Shown here: positions 43,009-51,575 of the stretch, in pieces
How positions within the stretch are numbered: position 1 is the first letter of the stretch
How the letters are laid out: each line of letters starts with the position of its first letter
Assembly (NCBI RefSeq): GCF_900312815.1
Contig: NZ_OMPE01000005.1
Location: 186,001-250,000, forward strand
From: Aquimarina sp. AU474
Lineage (GTDB): Bacteria > Bacteroidota > Bacteroidia > Flavobacteriales > Flavobacteriaceae
DNA: 64,000 nucleotides
Direction: 5' to 3'
Position numbers and translations under genes: made by a program
Notes under the pieces: model-generated
What the model was told of the DNA's origin: nothing
The model's input: only the letters and a program-made list of their open reading frames with translations
Database searches by the model: none

Positions 43009-43022
43009 GAATGCTAACTTTG
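43005..43022 (+). promoter_or_regulatory. marR promoter with AATTAGGA-type site
   Basis: TTAGGAATGCTAA (43005-43017) overlaps the -7 box TAACTTTG (43015-43022). The marR ATG is six bases further on, so the mRNA may be nearly leaderless. The same half-site occurs before the first gene of the cluster, which suggests self-control by MarR. Confidence 0.6.
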
Positions 43023-43027
43023 TAGTC

Positions 43028-43597
43028 ATGGATTTAAATTCAAAGATTGTCGAAGCTTTAGGAAGAATTTCTGAAGTCTATAAAGTACTACTTTGGGAAC
43101 ACGCCAAGAAATTAAAGCTAAGCCCAATACAAATACAAATACTTAACTTTATTGCATATCATGATATTGATTTGTGTAATGTAAGTCATTTGGCCAAAGA
43201 ATTTAATGTTACCAAACCTACTGTAAGTGATGCAATACGAGTTTTGGTCAATAAAGAATTGTTGATTAAAGATTTCTCTTCTTCGGATAGTAGAAGTTAC
43301 TCATTGTTATTGTCCAAAAAAGGTAAAGATATCGTAAAAGAGACCGAACGTTTCGCAGAACCAGTGGGTAAACGTTTACTATCTTTCTCAGAAAACGATT
43401 TAACATCCTTATATGGTACCCTAAGCACATTAATTTATCAATTAAATCGCGACGGTATCTTAACTGTTCAACGCACCTGTTTTGGATGCAAACATTACAG
43501 CAAAAATGGCAAAAATCATCACTGTAATCTTTTGCAAATTCCGTTACTAGATTCAGACATTAGAATAGACTGTCCAGAATATGCAGAAAAACTGTGA
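43028..43597 (+). CDS. MarR-family regulator with C-terminal four-Cys cluster
   Basis: This 189-residue regulator has a MarR winged helix (about 30-105: VSHLAKEFNVTKPTVSDAIRVL, then DSRSYSLLLSKKGK). A dimer helix follows, and then a tail with C151, C154, C166 and C182 (CFGCKHY, HHCNLLQ, DCPEY). The Cys spacing suggests a zinc or iron-sulfur site that senses redox or metal state. It ends the thiol cluster and may bind the AATTAGGA sites at 41009 and 43005. Confidence 0.88.
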   Translation: MDLNSKIVEALGRISEVYKVLLWEHAKKLKLSPIQIQILNFIAYHDIDLCNVSHLAKEFNVTKPTVSDAIRVLVNKELLIKDFSSSDSRSYSLLLSKKGKDIVKETERFAEPVGKRLLSFSENDLTSLYGTLSTLIYQLNRDGILTVQRTCFGCKHYSKNGKNHHCNLLQIPLLDSDIRIDCPEYAEKL

Positions 43598-43695
43598 ATA
43601 CTATGCTTTTCTCTTTAAAAAGTAGTTCTTTTTATTATCTTGTGTATCATCTATTACTCTAAAACAAAATTATCTCTCACGCTCAAAAAACAAAG

Positions 43696-44166
43696 ATGAA
43701 TTCGACTAAAATTATCGTGCTCAATTTCTCTGAAATAAGAAGACGTAGTATCAAACTTTGGAAAAGTATCCCTAAAGAACATTATCAATGGCGCCCCGAT
43801 AAAAATGCGATGTCTATTATAGAGATGATTCGCCATGTTTTGGAAACCGAACACCTATACCATGTAATTATTCAACGAAGAGGAAATCTAGGGGCATATC
43901 AATCCCCATGGGAAGATTTGGAATATAAAGATCTACAGCACGAACTAGAATTTTCTGAAACATATAGAACATCTTTCATCGATATGATCTTATCGTTTAC
44001 TGAAGAGAATATAGAAAATATTGTCATAAATAGAACAGAAGTTAATCAAAAAAAGCAGTTGGGGGATTACCTAATGCGAACAGCTTATCATGAATCTGTA
44101 CATACCGGCCAATTACTGGATTATTTAAGAAGTGCCAATATTGACAGGCCAATAATTTGGGATTAA
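43696..44166 (+). CDS. DinB-family putative metalloprotein
   Basis: This 156-residue four-helix protein belongs to the DinB/YfiT group. The His residues expected to bind metal are visible in RHVLETEH (about 47-54) and AYHESVHTGQLLDYL (about 135-149). Many such proteins are thiol-dependent transferases using bacillithiol or mycothiol. Here the cofactor and substrate are unknown. It stands alone between marR and the TetR-controlled export system. Confidence 0.82.
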   Translation: MNSTKIIVLNFSEIRRRSIKLWKSIPKEHYQWRPDKNAMSIIEMIRHVLETEHLYHVIIQRRGNLGAYQSPWEDLEYKDLQHELEFSETYRTSFIDMILSFTEENIENIVINRTEVNQKKQLGDYLMRTAYHESVHTGQLLDYLRSANIDRPIIWD

Positions 44167-44348
44167 CAAATTAAATGTTGCAAAAAACTCCCGAAACTAA
44201 AGTAAACCATTATAAAAAATGTGAATTTTTCTTTTAAGGCCATATACTTTTACTACTAATTTTCATTTCGGATAGACTCTTTTATCCAGTTTTAAAGTAG
44301 TTATACTAGTATATAGAAAACTTTAACATTTAAAATTTTGTTTTACTA

Positions 44349-44368
44349 GACGAGTGGTCATATTTTTG
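44349..44368 (+). promoter_or_regulatory. TetR operator and -7 box for tetR
   Basis: GACGAGTGGTC (44349-44359) is an imperfect 11-bp palindrome, one base from the three copies found before the export operon. It abuts the -7 box TATTTTTG (44361-44368). This implies autorepression of tetR. Confidence 0.7.
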
Positions 44369-44386
44369 TATCCCAAAGTAAAAACA

Positions 44387-44983
44387 ATGTCGAAAACGCT
44401 AAAGCATGAGATCAAATCGGATTACCTTATAGAAAAAGGTATGATGTTGCTATGGTCAAAAGGGTATAATGCTACTAGCGTAAATGATATTGTGAAAGCT
44501 GCGGAGGTACCTAAAGGTTCTTTTTATTTTTATTTTGATAGTAAGGAGGATTTTGCTGTAAAGGCAATTGAAAAATATTTTAATATGCGCTTTCCTCCTG
44601 CTTTAGAAATATTACAAAATGAATCTGTTTCACCCAAACAGCGTATACTAGATTTTTATGAATATCACTCTACAATTTTAAAAGAAGAGTTTGATTATAA
44701 GATGGGATGTATGGGTTGTAATTTGGCTAATGAGATGGCAGAACATAGCGAGGCTATTCGAATTGCCGTTCAAACCAAGACAGATATAATAAAAGGATAT
44801 ATCACAGAGATAGTATTAGAAGCACAAGACCTTGGGGAGATAAATAAAACCGTAAAAGCTGAAGATTTAGTAGCCTTTATGGAAGATGCAGGAAGGGGAG
44901 CTATGGTTTCTATGAAAGAAATGGATAGTTCGTATCCTATAGATAATTTTAAGAATATGATCAAAATTTTATTGTCGAAATAA
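44387..44983 (+). CDS. TetR/AcrR-family regulator
   Basis: This 198-residue regulator has an N-terminal TetR DNA-binding domain (about 10-55): GYNATSVNDIVKAAEVPKGS, then FYFYFDSKEDFAVKAI. The C-terminal ligand domain contains MGCMGCNLANEMAE, the pattern of the AcrR/NemR-like subgroup with two close Cys. ATG 44387 gives MSKTLKHEI. A start at 44354 would lie inside the operator. It probably represses itself and the MMPL export operon through the GAC-N5-GTC operators. The ligand is unknown. Confidence 0.9.
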   Translation: MSKTLKHEIKSDYLIEKGMMLLWSKGYNATSVNDIVKAAEVPKGSFYFYFDSKEDFAVKAIEKYFNMRFPPALEILQNESVSPKQRILDFYEYHSTILKEEFDYKMGCMGCNLANEMAEHSEAIRIAVQTKTDIIKGYITEIVLEAQDLGEINKTVKAEDLVAFMEDAGRGAMVSMKEMDSSYPIDNFKNMIKILLSK

Positions 44984-45003
44984 TTTTTTTTTGACAATCA
45001 CAA

Positions 45004-45246
45004 GACGACTGGTCAATTATTAACTTTTAGATAACATTTTTATGATAGATATACGATACCTTGGCAGCGTTTAAAAAAAAAATTTACAATTCAAATAGAC
45101 GACTGGTCAATTTTAAATTTAAAACTCACATAAAGTTATGAATTTGTCCTAATACCAAAATTAAAATCGTCTTACATATAACAACTATTAAAACGTATAA
45201 CAATAACTATTGTATCAGTTTCTTTCAAATTACAAGTCGACTGGTC
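45004..45246 (+). promoter_or_regulatory. Three TetR operators before the MMPL export operon
   Basis: GACGACTGGTC occurs at 45004-45014 and 45098-45108, and GTCGACTGGTC at 45236-45246. The last ends 18 bases before the MMPL start codon. The spacings of 94 and 138 bases are about 9 and 13 turns of the helix, so looping between sites is possible. The region otherwise has no gene. Confidence 0.72.
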
Positions 45247-45264
45247 AACTAACAATTAAAAAAA

Positions 45265-47640
45265 ATGAATGCACTAAAAAAAGCCAGTAACGCTACCAAT
45301 GCGTTTTCTAAAAAATGGGCTGAATTTGTAATCAAATTCAAATGGCCTGTATTAATTGTAGCCATAATTATAGCTATGGGATTAGGGTCTAAAGGAGCTA
45401 TGGAATTTGATGGAGATTATCATGTGTTTTTTAGCGAATCTAATCCCGAACTTGAAGCATTTGATGCTTTACAAGATAAATATACCAAGGATGATAACGT
45501 CGTTATTGTTCTTTCTCCGTCTAACGGAGATGTTTTCACCAAAGATAATTTAATTGCCATCGAAGAGCTTACTGCAGAAGCATGGAATACCCCCTACTCT
45601 TCTCGTGTAGATGCACTTACTAATTTTCAACATACAAGTGCGCAAGAAGATGATCTCTATGTAGATGATTTATCTTATGAATCTGCAAACAAAACAAGTC
45701 TAGAGGTTCAGAAAATTAAAGAAATTGCCTTAAAAGAACCTTTATTAGTAAATCGATTAATTAATGAAACAGGGAGTGTAACCGCTATTAATGTGACCGT
45801 AAGACTTCCTGGAGAGGATAGTGCCAAAGAAATCCCCGAGGTTACAGCTTTTATACGAGGAGCAATTGCCGAATTTCAAGAAAAACATCCAAATTTCGAA
45901 GTACATTCATCTGGTTTAGTACCTCTTAATACGGCATTTTTCGAATCTTCTATGCGAGATTTAATGCTTACCATGATTATGCTCATTATAGTGATCATCA
46001 CCACTCTAGTGCTTACCAGAAATTTCTTTAGCACATTAGCCACTCTGGTTGTAGTATTACTTTCGATCATGAGTGCAGTTGGTTTTGTGGGTATTATGGG
46101 TATAAAACTCACACCTCCTTCTTCGGTTTTTCCAACAATGATATTAACCTTAGCCGTTGCCGATAGTATTCATATTTTGATCACTATGCTACAAAAAATG
46201 CGTAAAGACGGGTACACAAAAAAAGATGCACTTGTAGAGTCATTGCGTCTTAACTTTATGCCAGTATTTATTACTAGTTTAACAACTGTAATTGGTTTCT
46301 TAACCATGAACTTTGGTGATGTTCCTCCGTTCTGGGATCTTGGTAATATTACTGCGTTTGGGATGACCATGGCATTTTTATTTTCTACTACAGCTTTGCC
46401 AGCTCTTATGGCAATACTGCCTGTAAAAGTAAAAGTATCTGAAAAGAAAGAGAAACTGGGATGGTATTCAAATCTTGGCTTATTTGTAGCCAAGCAGCCC
46501 GTTAGATTAACTGTGATTTCCTTAGTAGTTATTAGTGGACTTACATACTTGGCAACAAAAAATCAATTTAACGATGAGTTTATTAATTATTTTGACGAAA
46601 CGGTACAATTTAGGAGTGATACCGATTACATAAGCGAGAACCTAACTGGAATTTATAATGTAGAATTTTCTGTAGGTAGTGGAGAAAGCGGAGGAATTAA
46701 TAACCCTCAATATCTTAATAGTCTAAATGATTTTGAAGATTGGTTAAACGAACAACCTGAAGTAGTTCATGTTAACGCATTTAGTGAGGTTGCCAGAAGA
46801 GTAAACCGCTCCATGCACGGTGATAACCAATCATACTACAATGTACCCAATAGCCGTGAAGAAGCTGCACAATATCTTTTACTATATGAGCTTTCTCTTC
46901 CTTTTGGGTTGGATCTTAATAACCAAATCAATGTTGATAAATCAGAAACTAGAGTTACCGTAACCATTAAGAATATTTCGAGCGCAGAAATGATTTCTTT
47001 TTCAAAGAGAGCAGAACAATGGCTACGAAACAATACACCAACACCTATGCACGCGATCGGTGTTAGTCCAACTCTAATGTTTTCAAAACTTGGATTTAGA
47101 CAAGCCGACAGCATGTTTAAAGGTAACATCATCGCATTAATCCTAATCTCATTAGTATTAATGTTTGCATTACGAAACTTTAAACTTGGTCTTTTAAGTA
47201 TCATTCCTAATGTTACTCCAGTATTGGTTGGATTTGGTTTCTGGGCAATGTATAAAGCTCAAATCAATACAGGTATGGTAATTGTCTTTGGGATGACCTT
47301 AGGAATTATCGTGGATGACACGGTACATTTTATGAGTAAGTTTCTAAGAGCTCGTAGAGAATTGGGTTATGATGCCAAACAAGCCGTGATCTACGCATTT
47401 GAAACTGTAGGTAAAGCTCTTGTTACCACAACAATTGTTCTTTTAGCAGGATTTGCTGTATTATCAACCTCTTCTTTTGCTTTAAATAGTTACATGGCCA
47501 GAATAACGTTAATCATTATCTCATCTGCTTTAATTATAGATTTTATTTTACTCCCTTCACTTCTAATCCTTACCAGCAAAAAAAGTGAAGCAAAGGAGTC
47601 AATAAAAACAACAACACCTCAAATACAATTTGATAAATAA
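45265..47640 (+). CDS. MMPL/RND-family membrane exporter
   Basis: This 791-residue inner-membrane transporter has two repeats, each made of one helix, a large periplasmic domain and five more helices. The first repeat holds VVLLSIMSAVGFVGIMGIKLTPPSSVFPTM-like helices with VADSIHI. The second has GMTLGIIVDDTVHFMSKF; the paired Asp residues carry protons. It resembles HpnN/MmpL-type lipid exporters. It is followed by a LolA-like protein, a small membrane protein and an outer-membrane beta-barrel protein, which fits a lipid or hydrophobic export line. Four TetR operators control the locus. Confidence 0.9.
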   Translation: MNALKKASNATNAFSKKWAEFVIKFKWPVLIVAIIIAMGLGSKGAMEFDGDYHVFFSESNPELEAFDALQDKYTKDDNVVIVLSPSNGDVFTKDNLIAIEELTAEAWNTPYSSRVDALTNFQHTSAQEDDLYVDDLSYESANKTSLEVQKIKEIALKEPLLVNRLINETGSVTAINVTVRLPGEDSAKEIPEVTAFIRGAIAEFQEKHPNFEVHSSGLVPLNTAFFESSMRDLMLTMIMLIIVIITTLVLTRNFFSTLATLVVVLLSIMSAVGFVGIMGIKLTPPSSVFPTMILTLAVADSIHILITMLQKMRKDGYTKKDALVESLRLNFMPVFITSLTTVIGFLTMNFGDVPPFWDLGNITAFGMTMAFLFSTTALPALMAILPVKVKVSEKKEKLGWYSNLGLFVAKQPVRLTVISLVVISGLTYLATKNQFNDEFINYFDETVQFRSDTDYISENLTGIYNVEFSVGSGESGGINNPQYLNSLNDFEDWLNEQPEVVHVNAFSEVARRVNRSMHGDNQSYYNVPNSREEAAQYLLLYELSLPFGLDLNNQINVDKSETRVTVTIKNISSAEMISFSKRAEQWLRNNTPTPMHAIGVSPTLMFSKLGFRQADSMFKGNIIALILISLVLMFALRNFKLGLLSIIPNVTPVLVGFGFWAMYKAQINTGMVIVFGMTLGIIVDDTVHFMSKFLRARRELGYDAKQAVIYAFETVGKALVTTTIVLLAGFAVLSTSSFALNSYMARITLIIISSALIIDFILLPSLLILTSKKSEAKESIKTTTPQIQFDK

Positions 47641-47660
47641 TAAATATAACAAACTATATA

Positions 47661-47712
47661 ACGGTAGGGTTTAGGTTGATTGGCCCGAGACGAATCGCTT
47701 AAATCTTACTGT
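47661..47712 (+). other. Long intercistronic RNA hairpin
   Basis: ACGGTAGGGTTTA (47661-47673) pairs with TAAATCTTACTGT (47700-47712) in a 13-bp stem with three G-U pairs. The 26-base loop contains a possible inner GATT/AATC pair. There is no adjacent T run, so it is not a standard terminator. It may set the ratio of exporter to downstream proteins through RNA processing or stability. Confidence 0.5.
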
Positions 47713-47779
47713 TATTGGGTTTGTCCTTTTTAAAACCTAAAAATTTAAACTTAAAAAAAAACAATAAAATATGTTACCC

Positions 47780-48553
47780 ATGAAAAAATTAATTTTTGCA
47801 ACTATAGCACTATTCGGGATGACCACTTTATCGGCTCAAAGTCCTGAAGAAAAAGGACTACAAATTGCCAAAGCAGCCGAAGAAGCTGATTTGGGTTTTG
47901 GAAGCTCTACAGTTCAATTAAAAATGACCCTAAAAAACAAAAACGGTCAAACGAGTGAGCGATTCTTAGAAACTCGAACACTAGAACTTACCGAAGATGG
48001 CGACAAGTCATTAATTGTTTTTAATAGTCCAAAAGATGTAAAAGGAACCTCGACACTTACTTTTACTCATAAAATAGGCTCTGATGATCAATGGTTATTT
48101 CTGCCCTCTATAAAAAGAGTTAAAAGAATCTCATCAAATAATAAATCCGGACCCTTTGTAGGAAGTGAATTTGCTTATGAAGATCTTTCTTCACAAGAGG
48201 TAGAAAAATATACCTATAAGTTTCTAGAAGAAAAAGGAGACCTGCTCATTGTAGAACAAGATCCTGTAGATCCAAAATCAGGATATACACGAAGAATTGT
48301 GACCTATAACAAAGGTAAAGGATATCGTATTGAAAAAGTAGAGTTTTACGATCGCAAAAATGCGTTACTAAAAACACTTAGCTACAGTAATTATAAACAG
48401 TATAAAAACAAATTTTGGAGAGCAGGAATCTTTACTATGGTAAATCATCAAAGTAATAAAGAAACCACATTAGCATTTAGCGATTATAATTTTAAGGTAA
48501 ACCTTACCGATGAAGATTTCACTCAGGTTGCGCTAAAAAGAGCTGGACAATAA
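47780..48553 (+). CDS. LolA-like outer membrane lipoprotein-sorting protein
   Basis: This 257-residue periplasmic protein has a signal peptide ending near TTLSAQ. The mature part has the LolA/LppX half-barrel pattern: TLTFTHKIGSDDQWLFLPSIKRVKRI (about 95-120), then GSEFAYEDLSSQEVEKY (about 130-147). These are typical of the group annotated outer membrane lipoprotein-sorting protein that accompanies MMPL exporters. It probably carries a lipid between the exporter and the outer membrane. ATG 47780 (MKKLIF) is preferred to 47771, which adds only three residues. Confidence 0.85.
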   Translation: MKKLIFATIALFGMTTLSAQSPEEKGLQIAKAAEEADLGFGSSTVQLKMTLKNKNGQTSERFLETRTLELTEDGDKSLIVFNSPKDVKGTSTLTFTHKIGSDDQWLFLPSIKRVKRISSNNKSGPFVGSEFAYEDLSSQEVEKYTYKFLEEKGDLLIVEQDPVDPKSGYTRRIVTYNKGKGYRIEKVEFYDRKNALLKTLSYSNYKQYKNKFWRAGIFTMVNHQSNKETTLAFSDYNFKVNLTDEDFTQVALKRAGQ

Positions 48554-48576
48554 TATAATTAGTTATCCGTAGAGTA

Positions 48577-48960
48577 ATGCGATACACAAGGCTTAGTTTA
48601 TTATACCCAATAACAGTTCTTTTCATTAGTGGGGTATTATTATTATCAAAACCTAGCCTTGTGTTTTCTATTCTTAAAAGTAACACCAACTATCGTCCCG
48701 AAATTGCAAACTTACTCGGCATGATGTTCGTTGGGCTTGGGTTTTTGATTGCGCTTATTTTTAAGTACCATATTAAAAAAATGTATAGATGAACCATCCC
48801 CATACGCTTGTTTTTTAGCATTTGTACCCTGGTTCTGTATTTGGTGTATCAAAACCCACTCTTTATACTATTATTATTCATAATCCTTATTGGCGTAATG
48901 CTTACCGTTTTGGGGATCGTAAAAGATCAAAGCATTAAAACTATTATACATGAAGATTAA
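48577..48960 (+). pseudogene. Small multi-helix membrane protein gene split by an in-frame TGA
   Basis: From ATG 48577 the frame encodes 71 residues with two helices (ITVLFISGVLLL, MMFVGLGFLIALIF) and stops at TGA 48790-48792. The same frame then stays open for 55 more codons with two further helices (FFSICTLVLYLVY, FILLLFIILIGVMLTVLGI) and ends at TAA 48958-48960. That stop overlaps the next start codon by 11 bases, as expected for a coupled gene. Together the parts look like one 127-residue, four-helix protein. Alternatives are a real two-gene split (TTG start at 48808), stop-codon readthrough, or a sequencing error. Confidence 0.65.
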
Positions 48961-50155
48961 ACATATTTTAGCAGTGTTATCATTGCTTACAGGTTTATTT
49001 ACCTATTCTCAAAATGATGAGAAAAAAACTACAACTCATGAGTTCGAATTAGAACTTGAAGGCGAGTACAGATATTTTTATGATGATGCTCTTTTTGAAG
49101 AACAAGAAGATCATTTTCCTTCTTTGGCTATTCGTCCCGAATACTCTGTAACCTGGAACAAAGGTTATGAGAGTATTAATTTTAAAGGATTTCTTAGAGT
49201 TGATGTTGATGATGAACGTACACATTGGGACATTAGAGAATTATATTATCAGAAAGCCAAAAACAATTGGGAACTCAGTCTGGGATTAAAAAAAGTTTAC
49301 TGGGGAGTCGCTGAGAGTAATCATTTGACAGATATTATCAATCAGACTGATGCTGTAGAAACTTTTGATGGAGAAGAAAAACTGGGGCAACCTATGGCTC
49401 AGTTTACCTGGATCACCGATAAATTTGGAACCTTCGATTTCTTTTACCTCCCCTATCATCGTAAACGTACATTTGCAGGAGAAAAAGGTCGATTACGCTT
49501 CCCAGTAGTTATTGATAAAGACGATTTAAACTATGAAAGCAGTGCCCAAGAATGGCATCAAGATTTTGCTTTTAGATGGAAGCACTATTTTGATATCGTT
49601 GATATTGGTCTATCTCACTTTTATGGAACAGGAAGAGAGCCTCTTTTCTCTTTTGATACCCAAGGCAACATTAATGCCTTTTATCCGGTTATACATCAAA
49701 CAGGGTTAGAATTACAAATTACACATGATGCTTTTTTATGGAAACTAGAATCTATTTATCGTAATGCAGATGCTCAAGATTTTTTTGCTCTCGTAGCTGG
49801 ATTAGAATATACCTTTTCTAATATTGACGGTAATGGATTAGATATTGGTCTTTTGGGAGAATATTTATATGATGAACGTGATGAACTGGCCTTAAATGCA
49901 TTACAAAATGATGTTTTTTTTGGTAGTCGAATTGCATTTAACGATACTCAAGATACTTCGTTCCTGATCGGAGGTATTACAGATTTAGAATCTAGTAGTA
50001 CGATTTTTAGTTTAGAAGCTTCTAGAAGATTTGGAAGCAGTTGGACAGCAGAGATAGAAGCACGTATCTTTAGTGATATTGAAGAAAACGAATTGATCTT
50101 ATCCAACTTTAAAGATGATAGTTTTTTTAGGCTATCTATTTCTAAATACTTTTAA
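48950..50155 (+). CDS. Outer-membrane beta-barrel protein of the export operon
   Basis: This 401-residue protein has a signal peptide ending near LFTYSQ. The mature part is a repeating beta pattern with alternating aromatic residues (YYQKAKNNWELSLGLKKVYWG, YTFSNIDGNGLDIGLLGEYLY) and a C-terminal FRLSISKYF with the terminal Phe of outer-membrane proteins. It resembles alginate-export or DUF1302-like porins that accompany MMPL and LolA-like genes. It may be the outer-membrane end of the route. The start overlaps the interrupted membrane-protein gene. Confidence 0.75.
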   Translation: MKIKHILAVLSLLTGLFTYSQNDEKKTTTHEFELELEGEYRYFYDDALFEEQEDHFPSLAIRPEYSVTWNKGYESINFKGFLRVDVDDERTHWDIRELYYQKAKNNWELSLGLKKVYWGVAESNHLTDIINQTDAVETFDGEEKLGQPMAQFTWITDKFGTFDFFYLPYHRKRTFAGEKGRLRFPVVIDKDDLNYESSAQEWHQDFAFRWKHYFDIVDIGLSHFYGTGREPLFSFDTQGNINAFYPVIHQTGLELQITHDAFLWKLESIYRNADAQDFFALVAGLEYTFSNIDGNGLDIGLLGEYLYDERDELALNALQNDVFFGSRIAFNDTQDTSFLIGGITDLESSSTIFSLEASRRFGSSWTAEIEARIFSDIEENELILSNFKDDSFFRLSISKYF

Positions 50156-50170
50156 CAAATCTTAATCCAA

Positions 50171-51574
50171 TTATAATATTTCTGGATTCAAAGCTAGGCT
50201 ATTAAATAGTCTAGCTTTTGTTTTAAAATAATCATTTTGCAATTTATTTGCTTTAAGTCTAGTATCAATCAAACTTCGTTCTCGGGAGTTTATCAGAAAC
50301 AAAGAGCTTTCTCCAAAACTAAATTTACGTTCTTCGGCGACCAGTAACGAACTATAGTTTTTTACTATATCTTTTATGAGTTGATTTTGTGTTTCAAAAG
50401 ATTCTAACTCTGCAAATATCGTCTTGACTTTATTCTTGATTCTTAGCGCTGTAGTTTCTCTATTAAATTTGGCATCTTGCACTTTGTATTTTGCCAGCTT
50501 AAGTGCTCCTCGTTCTTTTCTTAAAAATAAAGGAAAACGAAATGTTACACCTCCTTTATATTCAGAAGTATTAAAAGATTGAGATAACTCGGGAGTTTCT
50601 GTCAAAAAATTATATTCAATATCTATTGTGGGCAATAATTTATTAGCTTTTAATTTTCTGTCAACCTCAAGCCCTTCAATCTTATAATATAATGCTCTAA
50701 GTTTTGGATGCTCTTTTAATGTAAACCCATCCAATTGTTTGTTCATTATATCCAATGTATTATCTATATCTTCTTCTATATCTCCATCTGGTATTACATT
50801 AGGCCTCAACTCTACAGGGATATCTCCTTCTAACCATAAAAAATTTGATAGCTCTAATGATTCTTTTATTAATTTTACTTTAGCTTGTTCAAAACTGAGC
50901 ATTCTATTTTGTAATGCAATTTTAGCTTCTACAGTATCAATGGCAGCTTTATCACCTGCCAAAGCGCTTTTTTTAATTCCTATAAAGCGTGTTTTTGCGT
51001 TATCCAAAAAACTATGGTATATCTCTTTTTCGTTATATGCCTTTAACCAATCAAAATAGGCCAGCGCAGCTTTATACAAAACCTCATTAACCTGAAGATC
51101 TCGATCCGCCTTCTTTTGTTCTCTAAAAAACTTGGCTTTACGTAAAGTGGCCATTCGATTATTAATAAATAATCCTTGAGCTACAGAAACAGTAATTCCC
51201 GCATTAAAAAGTCCATCTTTGGGCACAGAGTTTTGAGGGTTTAAAAACTCTCCATCGTTTTGCTCAAAACCCGCTTTAAACTCTACACCATACCAAGTAG
51301 GTATTTTAAAAGTTGCATTTAAAAGATCATAATACTCTAATCCTTTAAATTTTTTTCGATCATAATCCATTTCTAACTTTGGATCAAATCCCCCACGCGC
51401 TTTCATCAAATTTGCTTGCCCGATACTAATATTTAACTCTGCTTGTTTTGCAACAGGATGATATTTTTTAACATACCCCAAATATTCTTTAAAATTAAGA
51501 ATAGTATTATTCTCCTGTTGAGAAAATAACGATGTAACTAAAAAATATAATGAATACAATATGCATTTCTTCAT
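50171..51574 (-). CDS. TolC-family outer-membrane efflux protein
   Basis: This 467-residue outer-membrane channel has a signal peptide (YSLYFLVTSLFSQ) and two similar halves of long helices plus beta segments. The first half has KYHPVAKQAELNISIGQANLMKARG and the second HPKLRALYYKIEGLEVDRKL, the TolC repeats. I start at ATG 51574, just one base after the stop of the HlyD gene. An in-frame start at 51610 would overlap that gene. It completes a tripartite exporter with HlyD and the ABC protein upstream. Confidence 0.88.
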   Translation of the reverse strand: MKKCILYSLYFLVTSLFSQQENNTILNFKEYLGYVKKYHPVAKQAELNISIGQANLMKARGGFDPKLEMDYDRKKFKGLEYYDLLNATFKIPTWYGVEFKAGFEQNDGEFLNPQNSVPKDGLFNAGITVSVAQGLFINNRMATLRKAKFFREQKKADRDLQVNEVLYKAALAYFDWLKAYNEKEIYHSFLDNAKTRFIGIKKSALAGDKAAIDTVEAKIALQNRMLSFEQAKVKLIKESLELSNFLWLEGDIPVELRPNVIPDGDIEEDIDNTLDIMNKQLDGFTLKEHPKLRALYYKIEGLEVDRKLKANKLLPTIDIEYNFLTETPELSQSFNTSEYKGGVTFRFPLFLRKERGALKLAKYKVQDAKFNRETTALRIKNKVKTIFAELESFETQNQLIKDIVKNYSSLLVAEERKFSFGESSLFLINSRERSLIDTRLKANKLQNDYFKTKARLFNSLALNPEIL

Positions 51575-51575
51575 T

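Noticed and set aside
46836-47204. Antisense open frames within the MMPL exporter
   Set aside because: They lie fully inside a well-supported exporter gene and lack motifs or start signals.
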